In this document: positions 54,474-61,820 of the stretch, piece by piece
How the letters are laid out: the number at the start of each line of letters is the position of its first letter
Position numbering within the stretch: the stretch's first letter is position 1
Assembly (NCBI RefSeq): GCF_007748195.1
Contig: NZ_CP037920.1
Span: forward strand, 7,002,062 to 7,066,061
Direction of reading: 5' to 3'
Source: Gimesia aquarii
Lineage (GTDB): Bacteria; Planctomycetota; Planctomycetia; Planctomycetales; Planctomycetaceae
Length of the DNA: 64,000 nt
Notes under the pieces: model-generated
Database searches by the model: none
The model's input: the letters and a program-made list of their open reading frames with translations, nothing else
What the model was told of the DNA's origin: nothing
Program-made: the position numbers and the translations under genes

Positions 54474-55878
54474 GCTTTTTCTCCGCACTCACCAAAGGCA
54501 TTTCGACGATAAAACATGTCGTCCGATCTTGCCGCTCCCAGCGAATCTGCCCGGCGTGATTCTTTACGATTTCTCTAGCCACAAACAAACCTAATCCGGT
54601 TCCATCTTTTTTGTCTGTCACCAGTGGCTCATACATTTTACTGATAATTTTTGAATCTGGACCTGCTCCTGTATCCTGTACTTCCAAAGTAACAGACTCC
54701 GGACTACTTTGAAATAGTCTGATACTGACTTGACCGACATCACCTGCCACCGAGCCTTGTTCGGGCTCAACGGAAACTGCTGCTTCAATCGCGTTCAAGA
54801 TCAGATTGGAAATTAGTTGCTCCAAAGCTTCGGGATCTCCCTGAACAGAAATTGAACCTGAAACGGCGTTATTTTCCAGATGGATTCCAAAATGTTTCGC
54901 GGTCGGCGTAACCAGACTTACTACTTTGGAAATGATCTCATTGAGACAAACGGGCTCGAAATGAGAAACATCGCCCCCCTTATTATCCAGAAAACTCTGT
55001 AAATATTGTTCGATCATCGATAGCTGACGATTGGCAACCTGTAGCGTTTCATCCTGACTCTCGGCACATTTACGGAGATGTAAGTCCAGGGCAATGCGAC
55101 AGCCTGTGACAGCATTTCGTAACTGATGTGCAATCGCACCTCGTATCTGACCCAAAGTTTTCAATCGCTCACTGCGTTTGATCTCATCTTCATACTCACC
55201 TAACAGTTCTGCCATTTGATTGATCGAAATACTCAAATCGCGTATCTCATCATTACGAATTGATAAAATCATAGGCTGAAAATTTCCGTGTGCTATCTGC
55301 GCGACTTTTTTGTCAAGACGTTGCAGGGGCCGTGTCACGCGGGCTGCAATCATCGTTGCCAAAAACGCGACCACTGCCAACGCAACACTTCCTGCGATCA
55401 GAGAAGGATATATGGCATTCGATAATGCATCCCGATACTCTTTCGCCGGGTAATAAATATGGAGATACTGTTGCCCCTGCGTTGGGGAACGCGGTTGAAT
55501 TTTTACGACCGTATGAAAAAAAGGAGCATCGCCAGTTTGAAGTACATCGGAAATTTGTAACTCGTTCCACATAGGCGGTTCAACCGAAACAGCCTGTGGT
55601 ACAAAATCAGAGCGGGTCGAAGCGAGAACCTCGTCATTTTTCCCTACGAGTACAAAATCAGCTCCTGAAAGACCTTTGGTTTGATTTAAAACTGCTTCCG
55701 TCAGAGGAAACGTCGCTTCGTTCAAAGTATGCGCGATTTGACGAAACTGATCACGAATCTGCAACTTAATTTGATTCGTCGAGAGATAAGCGTGTAAGAG
55801 TGTCACACTCACAATAGCACAAACCATAATTCCCACCATGGGAATGAGAATCTGATATCTCAACGGCCAGCGCATCAT
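54451..55878 (-). CDS. Membrane sensor histidine kinase
   Basis: The 475-residue kinase has two membrane helices (about 8-28 and 165-185), a periplasmic sensor region between them, a HAMP linker (RVTRPLQRLDKKVAQIAHG), a dimerisation His251 in AIAHQLRNAVTG and a HATPase domain (LISNLILNAIEAA, LEVQDTGAGPDSK, DKKDGTGLGLFVAREI). It should phosphorylate the NtrC-type regulator downstream. The ligand is not visible; the periplasmic region is about 135 residues. Two ATGs open the frame; 55878 is taken. Confidence 0.92.
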   Translation of the reverse strand: MMRWPLRYQILIPMVGIMVCAIVSVTLLHAYLSTNQIKLQIRDQFRQIAHTLNEATFPLTEAVLNQTKGLSGADFVLVGKNDEVLASTRSDFVPQAVSVEPPMWNELQISDVLQTGDAPFFHTVVKIQPRSPTQGQQYLHIYYPAKEYRDALSNAIYPSLIAGSVALAVVAFLATMIAARVTRPLQRLDKKVAQIAHGNFQPMILSIRNDEIRDLSISINQMAELLGEYEDEIKRSERLKTLGQIRGAIAHQLRNAVTGCRIALDLHLRKCAESQDETLQVANRQLSMIEQYLQSFLDNKGGDVSHFEPVCLNEIISKVVSLVTPTAKHFGIHLENNAVSGSISVQGDPEALEQLISNLILNAIEAAVSVEPEQGSVAGDVGQVSIRLFQSSPESVTLEVQDTGAGPDSKIISKMYEPLVTDKKDGTGLGLFVAREIVKNHAGQIRWERQDRTTCFIVEMPLVSAEKKHVEITNR

Positions 55879-56235
55879 CAAGGGTGCTTTCTCTTACTGT
55901 TAAAATGGTTCCGATCACCTTCATTTTAAGTCATGTGGGGAGCAGAAAACATGATTAACCTGACAGATCAACCAGATTTATCTCGCAGCTGATCACATCA
56001 CTTGAGAATGTAAGCCGGTAATATGTCGTACATTTCAGCGCTTGTGTCTATTTTAAGAACACATTCCGGGATTGTTTGCAGGCCGAACTAATCTCAAGTC
56101 AGTATAAACCGAACTCCAGACTCAGGAAATTACGGAAGTCCCTGGAAAACAGTCGTTTCGGTACACATTTTGCGTAATGATCTTCTAAAATGGAACTACT
56201 GAAAAAATCATGTACAACGACAAGGAAACTCTTTA
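55879..56235. other. Divergent promoter region, kinase operon and DUF1559
   Basis: 357 bases without a supported gene. It should hold the promoters of the kinase operon and of the DUF1559 gene at 56236. AAGGAAACTC lies just before the latter ATG. I could not see a convincing sigma-54 (GGCAC/TTGC) element. Confidence 0.4.
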
Positions 56236-57240
56236 ATGCGTAACAGACGTGGATTTACATTAATCGAATTACTGGTGGTGATCGCCATTATCGCGATCTT
56301 AATCGCCCTGCTCCTGCCCGCGGTCCAGCAGGCACGCGAAGCAGCCCGGCGTACCCAGTGCAAAAATCACCTCAAACAATTAGGGTTGGCAGTTCATAAC
56401 TACGCCAGCAGCTATCGCTATCTGCCTCCCGGAGCAAGCGTCGATTTATCAGTGACTTCAACCGGAAATAACGGCTCATGGGGCGTGCATGGTCGTATCT
56501 TACCATTGCTTGAACAAGGAAGTCTTTATAACAATGTAGACCTCTCCATAGCCTGGGACTTCCAAACTGCCATCGATGGCTTAAAAATTCCCGTTTATGC
56601 CTGCCCCAGCGATCCGAATAGCGATCGTGTGCGTGATCCCGGTAGTGGAAGAGTGAAGCTTTATCCTACTAATTACGGTTTCAATTATGGAACCTGGTTT
56701 GTATATGACCCCACCAATGGAAGTGGTGGCAATGGCGCCTTTTTTCCTAACGCCAGTTTGACAATGGCGGCTTTTACAGATGGAACCAGTAATACTCTGC
56801 TGGCCGCGGAAGTGAAAGGCTGGCAGGCCTATACCAGAAATGGGGGACCTTCAACGACAACCATTCCAGCCACAGCAGCCGATGCTGCAACCATCGTCGC
56901 ATCGGGAGCAAATTTTAAAGTCAATACGGGACACACTGAATGGCCCGATGGCCGAGTGCATCATACCGGTTTTACTGTAACGATGAATCCCAATACTCAT
57001 GTGACTTATTCCAATGCGGGCACAGAATATGATGCCGACTTCAATTCCTGGCAGGAAGGCAAAGATGGAAGTGCCGGCTCTCCTACCTATGCCATTATTA
57101 CTTCACGTAGCTATCATACAGGAGTCGTCAACGCGGTCCTTGTCGATGGTTCAGTGCGTACTATCAGCGAAAATATTTCTCTTGATATCTGGCGCGCATT
57201 AGGCACACGGGGTGGTGGCGAAGTCCTGGGTGAATTCTGA
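56236..57240 (+). CDS. DUF1559 protein with prepilin-type N-terminus, second copy
   Basis: The 334-residue protein has the pilin-like signal [44 protein letters not shown] and the C-terminal [17 protein letters not shown]. The middle contains [32 protein letters not shown] and SDPNSDRV, a variable beta-rich domain. It is a paralogue of the gene at 40390, with a different central part. AAGGAAAC lies about eight bases before the ATG. Function is not known beyond the expected pilus-like export. Confidence 0.93.
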   Translation: MRNRRGFTLIELLVVIAIIAILIALLLPAVQQAREAARRTQCKNHLKQLGLAVHNYASSYRYLPPGASVDLSVTSTGNNGSWGVHGRILPLLEQGSLYNNVDLSIAWDFQTAIDGLKIPVYACPSDPNSDRVRDPGSGRVKLYPTNYGFNYGTWFVYDPTNGSGGNGAFFPNASLTMAAFTDGTSNTLLAAEVKGWQAYTRNGGPSTTTIPATAADAATIVASGANFKVNTGHTEWPDGRVHHTGFTVTMNPNTHVTYSNAGTEYDADFNSWQEGKDGSAGSPTYAIITSRSYHTGVVNAVLVDGSVRTISENISLDIWRALGTRGGGEVLGEF

Positions 57241-57267
57241 TTTTTAGTCGCTTTATGACTCAATCCC

Positions 57268-57306
57268 AAGGAGTTGACCTGGTTTCAGGTCAACTCCTTT
57301 TTTTGT
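57268..57306 (+). terminator. Strong terminator after the second DUF1559 gene
   Basis: Arms AAGGAGTTGACCTG (57268-57281) and CAGGTCAACTCCTT (57286-57299) pair over 14 bp around GTTT, followed by a run of T residues. This is the clearest terminator in the window. Confidence 0.92.
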
Positions 57307-57495
57307 AAACGTGTTGTCTCATTTTAAAAATTTAACATTAAACCAGAGCTTCCAACACGTACCGAAACTACCAAAAAAACGTGAATTCTTCTTTCATAGC
57401 CTTCCCTAAATTCCTATCGATCTACAACAATGAAACAATCAAGCAAAGCGCTTTTCTGATTCGAGATACTTCAAATAGATTAAGGAATGAGAAAT

Positions 57496-58092
57496 ATGAG
57501 CTACCAACCTCGTATTGTAGCTTTCGCCGGTAGTACACGTGAAAACTCTTATAATAAACGTTTAGTAACAATTGCAGCTAACAGCGCCAGAGAATCAGGG
57601 GCTGATGTGAAGCTGATCGATTTGCGCGATTTCCCCATGCCTTTATTCGATGAAGATCTGGAAACAAAAGAAGGAAAAAATGAAGCTGCCCGCGATTTCA
57701 AACAACTACTGATTGACAGTGATGGTATCTTGATTTCCTCACCTGAATATAATGGCTCACTTTCAGCCGTGTTGAAAAATGCCATCGACTGGGCCACCCG
57801 CGCGGATGCGGGTGAAGCTCCCGGGTCATTGCCTGCCTTTCGTGGGAAAGTCGTCTCACTGATGAGTGCCTCTCCCGGCGGATTAGGAGGTCTCAGAGGA
57901 CTCGTTCATTTACGAGCAATTCTTGGTGGATTGGGATGCATCATGCTCCCCGCACAACTGGCCGTCTCCAGTGCCCATGATGCATTCGATGAAACCGGTA
58001 ATTTGAAAAATGAAAAACAGCAGCAGCAAATTCTGACTCAAGGGCAAGAGCTATCAAAGTTTATTGCTCAACTCAATAAACTGGATTCCTGA
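57496..58092 (+). CDS. NADPH-dependent FMN reductase family protein
   Basis: The 198-residue flavodoxin-like protein has the FMN phosphate loop AFAGSTRENSYNKRL, and SSPEYNGSLSAVLKNAIDW with the second FMN contact, then MSASPGGLGGLRG. Members reduce quinones, azo compounds, chromate or flavins using NAD(P)H. ATG at 57496 is preferred because AGGA abuts the ATG three codons upstream but is nine bases from this one. It is a single-gene unit behind a strong terminator. Confidence 0.88.
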   Translation: MSYQPRIVAFAGSTRENSYNKRLVTIAANSARESGADVKLIDLRDFPMPLFDEDLETKEGKNEAARDFKQLLIDSDGILISSPEYNGSLSAVLKNAIDWATRADAGEAPGSLPAFRGKVVSLMSASPGGLGGLRGLVHLRAILGGLGCIMLPAQLAVSSAHDAFDETGNLKNEKQQQQILTQGQELSKFIAQLNKLDS

Positions 58093-58216
58093 AACCAACT
58101 TGGAAAAACTTTGTATTCCACCATTAAAATCAACTTTCTTTTTCATAATTGCTACTGCTAATATGAAATAAGTTCAGATTTGTTTCACATCCTGAGACTT
58201 CACCACGGAAAAAATC

Positions 58217-59368
58217 ATGAGTTTAAAACACAGCGCTCGGCTATCAGTATTTGCAATTCTTGTACTTTCATTGTTTCTACCACAAGATGTCATTGCTGAA
58301 ACGCAACCAGTCTCTACATTCAAGGTCGATGAAAAAGATAAAACGCATTGGTTCGATATCAAGAACCTGGGTGTCGAAGGCAAAGGTTGGACTGATACGG
58401 AAACATTTTTTGATCGACTACCCAAAAAAGCAAAAGGCGTTGTTCGCCCTCCAGTCTGGTCGCTCAGTAAACATTCAGCTGGTCTTGCCGTTCGCTTTGT
58501 CACAGATGCCACCACAATCAAAGCAAAATGGGAACTGACGTCTGCCAATATCGCAATGAATCATATGGCTGCGACTGGTGTCAGTGGCTTAGATCTCTAT
58601 GTCAAAACCGATTCTGACAAGTGGCGCTGGCTGGCAGTAGGCCGCCCTTCAAAAAAAGAAAATAGCGTCACTCTGATCTCAAGCCTGATGCCGAGAAAAC
58701 GAGAGTATTTTCTCTATCTGCCACTCTACAATGGTGTCAAATCGGTTGAGATTGGCATCCCAGAATCCAGTCATCTCTGGAAAGCCCCCGCGCGACAGCC
58801 AGGTAAAAATAAACCACTGGTCTTCTGGGGTACTTCGATCACTCAGGGAGGTTGTGCTTCTCGAACCGGCATGGTTCATACTGCCATTCTAGGCCGCAGG
58901 CTGAATCGTCCGGTAATCAACCTCGGATTTTCCGGCAATGGTCGCATGGAACCGGAAGTCTCGAAGCTGATAGCCGAATTGGACGCCAGCGTCTTCATCA
59001 TCGATTGCCTGCCCAATGTAACCGCACCCGTGGTTGCCAAAGAGACGGAGTCCATTGTCAACACGTTACGTAAAGCACATCCAGACACGCCGATCTTACT
59101 TGTAGAAGATCGAACTTATTCAAATGCTTATCTCAAAAAGAGTAGCCAGGAAAGACATCGTACGAGCCGTCAGGCGCTCCAGGAAGCATATCAAAAACTG
59201 AAAAATTCAGGTGTCAAATATCTGTATTATCTGGATGGAGAATCTCTGCTGGGCAATGACAGCGAAGATACGGTTGATGGATCTCACCCCACCGACCTTG
59301 GTTTTTTCAGACAGGCTAATGCATTTGAAAAAGCGCTAAAACCTATTCTTGACCAACAGTCTCAATAA
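58217..59368 (+). CDS. Secreted SGNH hydrolase
   Basis: The 383-residue protein has a signal peptide (LSVFAILVLSLFLPQDVIA), an N-terminal beta-sandwich-like domain (28-200) and an SGNH hydrolase domain. The nucleophile is Ser207 in GTSITQGG, the Gly/Asn blocks read NLGFSGNGRMEPE and DCLPNVTA, and Asp354/His357 sit in DGSHPTDLG. Such enzymes hydrolyse esters, often acetyl groups on polysaccharides. The stop overlaps the start of the haem-c lipoprotein gene (TAATG), so the two are translationally coupled. Confidence 0.88.
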   Translation: MSLKHSARLSVFAILVLSLFLPQDVIAETQPVSTFKVDEKDKTHWFDIKNLGVEGKGWTDTETFFDRLPKKAKGVVRPPVWSLSKHSAGLAVRFVTDATTIKAKWELTSANIAMNHMAATGVSGLDLYVKTDSDKWRWLAVGRPSKKENSVTLISSLMPRKREYFLYLPLYNGVKSVEIGIPESSHLWKAPARQPGKNKPLVFWGTSITQGGCASRTGMVHTAILGRRLNRPVINLGFSGNGRMEPEVSKLIAELDASVFIIDCLPNVTAPVVAKETESIVNTLRKAHPDTPILLVEDRTYSNAYLKKSSQERHRTSRQALQEAYQKLKNSGVKYLYYLDGESLLGNDSEDTVDGSHPTDLGFFRQANAFEKALKPILDQQSQ

Positions 59369-60879
59369 TGAAAATTCGCCTCTGCTTATGCATGATTCTT
59401 ATGTTATCGCTATCCTGTAAAAAGCAGGAAGACGGCGTTAAACCGAATGTTGCACTTCCACCTGAAGCTCAATTTCAGGAGTTTCATGCCGAAATTCAAA
59501 GCTTCTGCGGAAGTTGTCATCTCTGTCCTGACCCAAGTGTATTAACAAAAGAAGCCTGGCGGATGCAGATCCCCAGAGAATATGCACACTATGAATTATC
59601 CCCGCGCAAGAATCTGCGTGTACCGCCCATGCCCGAAGTGATTCAATACTTCGTCACACAGGCTCCAGAACAACATGATTTACCGATACCAATTGTCGAT
59701 ACCCCTCAAGGTCCTATCGAGTTTAGAAAAGTAGAGTTTCCGCAACAGTCTGACAAACAAATGCCCAGCATTTCGCATTTGAAATGGATCCCAGGAGCAA
59801 ATGAATCAGGAAAACTCCTGATGACCGATATGGGTTCGGGTGAAGTCGGGTGGATTCAGTTCGATTCATCCAAGCCCAGCTATTATCCTCTGGCGAAATT
59901 GATGAACCCGGCCCACATCGAACGCATCGATCTGAACCTGGATCAGAATGATGATTATCTGGTTGCGGACCTTGGTAGTTTCGGTCCAGCGGATCATGAT
60001 TCTGGTAAGGTAACTTTGTTGGTATTCGATAATGAAAAGCAAGCTTATCGACCACAGACCCTCCAGGAAGGATTAGGACGTGTCGCCGATGTAAAAGCGG
60101 CTGACTTCGACAAAGATGGAGACCTGGACCTTGTCATTGCCGAATTTGGCTGGCGAGATACCGGACGTTTACTCTATCTGAAAAATGTCTCGCCTTCGAA
60201 AGCAAGTTTGAAATTCGAATTTCAGGTGCTCGATGGTCGTCATGGTGCCAGTCATGTTTTAATCACAGATTTGAATCATGATGGTCTGCCTGATCTGATC
60301 ACACTCTTTTCACAGGAGCATGAAGTCATCGAAGCCTTTTTGAATCAGGGAGCAGGTCGCTTCAAAAAAAAGACGATCTACCAGGCTCCAGAACCCGCCT
60401 ATGGCTCTTCCAGTATCTCACTGGTGGACCTTGATCAGGATGGAGATCTCGACCTGCTGTATACGAATGGCGATACAATGGATTCGTTTGAATTACGCCC
60501 CAGTCACTCCGTGCAATGGCTGGAAAACAAGGGTACGTTTCCTTTTCAACATCATCATATCGCAGTTCTGACTGGCGCGTATTGCGCGACTCACGGAGAT
60601 TTTGATGGAGACGGCGACATCGATCTGGCTGCCTGTACGATGACGTGGAATTATCAGGAACCGCGCAACACACTTGTCTGGTACGAACAGACAGCACCGG
60701 GGCAGTTTAGTAGACACCCTCTCGATTTTTCAAACGGACAACATGCAGTGATCGAAGCAGGTGACTTTGACGAGGATGGAGACCTTGATCTGGCAGTCGG
60801 AGCATTTGAAGTTCAGGACACTGACCAAAATGAATGGTTTTCGATCTGGTGGAATGAAGGTCCTGTGAAATCAAATTAG
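59368..60879 (+). CDS. Lipoprotein with c-type haem motif and FG-GAP/VCBS propeller
   Basis: The 503-residue protein has a lipoprotein signal (LCLCMILMLSLSC, Cys17), then a single CxxCH haem site (Cys47, Cys50, His51 in FCGSCHLC), about 100 residues of linker with Pro, and a propeller of FG-GAP repeats with Asp-rich loops (DFDKDGDLDLVIAEFG, DLNHDGLPDLITLF, DLDQDGDLDLLYTN, DFDGDGDIDLAACT). Methionine or His for the sixth haem ligand could be in VPPMPEVIQYF. It is encoded in overlap with the SGNH hydrolase, suggesting a joint task in polysaccharide handling. Electron-transfer role is inferred. Confidence 0.87.
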   Translation: MKIRLCLCMILMLSLSCKKQEDGVKPNVALPPEAQFQEFHAEIQSFCGSCHLCPDPSVLTKEAWRMQIPREYAHYELSPRKNLRVPPMPEVIQYFVTQAPEQHDLPIPIVDTPQGPIEFRKVEFPQQSDKQMPSISHLKWIPGANESGKLLMTDMGSGEVGWIQFDSSKPSYYPLAKLMNPAHIERIDLNLDQNDDYLVADLGSFGPADHDSGKVTLLVFDNEKQAYRPQTLQEGLGRVADVKAADFDKDGDLDLVIAEFGWRDTGRLLYLKNVSPSKASLKFEFQVLDGRHGASHVLITDLNHDGLPDLITLFSQEHEVIEAFLNQGAGRFKKKTIYQAPEPAYGSSSISLVDLDQDGDLDLLYTNGDTMDSFELRPSHSVQWLENKGTFPFQHHHIAVLTGAYCATHGDFDGDGDIDLAACTMTWNYQEPRNTLVWYEQTAPGQFSRHPLDFSNGQHAVIEAGDFDEDGDLDLAVGAFEVQDTDQNEWFSIWWNEGPVKSN

Positions 60880-60888
60880 GTTCTGATG

Positions 60889-61731
60889 CTATTTCGCAGG
60901 CTTCAATAAATCACTGATTTTTTTCTCGGGATCTACCGAAAACACCGTTTTCGCGTGTGGGTCGGAAACAAGAACATTTTCGCCTTGTAGTGTGATACCA
61001 ACCGGATTTTTGAAAGGATCACCGGACACCCATTTTTCCGTTTTTCCATCGGGTGTGACTTTCCAGAGTGCTTTCTCATAACCATCGCTGACAATTGCCG
61101 TCCCATCGTCGAGCACGACCACGTCATGAGGAAAGTTGAAGGGACGTCCTTTGACAACCACCGTCACTTTGCCATCGGGACTGACTTTCAAAAGCTGGTC
61201 CGCGGTTCCTGAAACAACCCAAAGATTCTCTGCCTGATCGAGCACTAACCCACGGGGTGCGCTCACTTTTGCAAAAAGTGTGGGTTCCCCTCCCGCAGCG
61301 GGAACTTTCCAGATTTGATGCAATTCCAGGTCAGAAACGAGCAGGTCGCCATTTTTTGTCACCACTACATCCATGGGAATCCCGATACCCCCATTGGTTA
61401 ACGGTGTTGGTTTCTCGCCTTCTTTTTCAAAACGATACACTTCGCGCGTCGATGAATCGCCGGCGATGATTCGCCCTTGCGGATCTACTGTAACACAGCG
61501 AACCGCATTCAAAGGAGTACGAAATACTTTGGAACCGGTGAAGAAACTGTTAGTCTTCCCTTTCTCGACACTCCAGATTCCCGGTAACTTTCGATCTGCT
61601 ACGTAAACGGTCCCTTTGTCAGAAGCCGCCACAGACAAAGGATACAACATCTCCTGAGCTCGACTCACACCAGTCGTACAAAAGGATGCCAGTAACAAAA
61701 TACAGGAAAAACTACGAGGTAAAAAGCGCAT
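60889..61731 (-). CDS. Secreted NHL/SMP-30-like beta-propeller protein
   Basis: About 280 residues from ATG at 61731 with a signal peptide (SFSCILLLASFCTTGVSRA). The body has six short repeats of the NHL or SMP-30 type (VAASDKGTVYVADRKLPG, VTVDPQGRIIAGDSSTREV, VVVTKNGDLLVSDLELHQIW, LVLDQAENLWVVSG, VVVLDDGTAIVSDGYEKALW). Metal or catalytic residues of true gluconolactonases are not obvious, so it is more probably a binding propeller. It converges with the haem-c gene, 9 bases between stops. Confidence 0.82.
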   Translation of the reverse strand: MRFLPRSFSCILLLASFCTTGVSRAQEMLYPLSVAASDKGTVYVADRKLPGIWSVEKGKTNSFFTGSKVFRTPLNAVRCVTVDPQGRIIAGDSSTREVYRFEKEGEKPTPLTNGGIGIPMDVVVTKNGDLLVSDLELHQIWKVPAAGGEPTLFAKVSAPRGLVLDQAENLWVVSGTADQLLKVSPDGKVTVVVKGRPFNFPHDVVVLDDGTAIVSDGYEKALWKVTPDGKTEKWVSGDPFKNPVGITLQGENVLVSDPHAKTVFSVDPEKKISDLLKPAK

Positions 61732-61820
61732 CGTCTTGAACACCTGATCGAGATAAGGAAAAAGAACACCAAGAATTATATTATCGTAAATCTGAAGCAA
61801 ATGCACTCATAAAAAATTAC

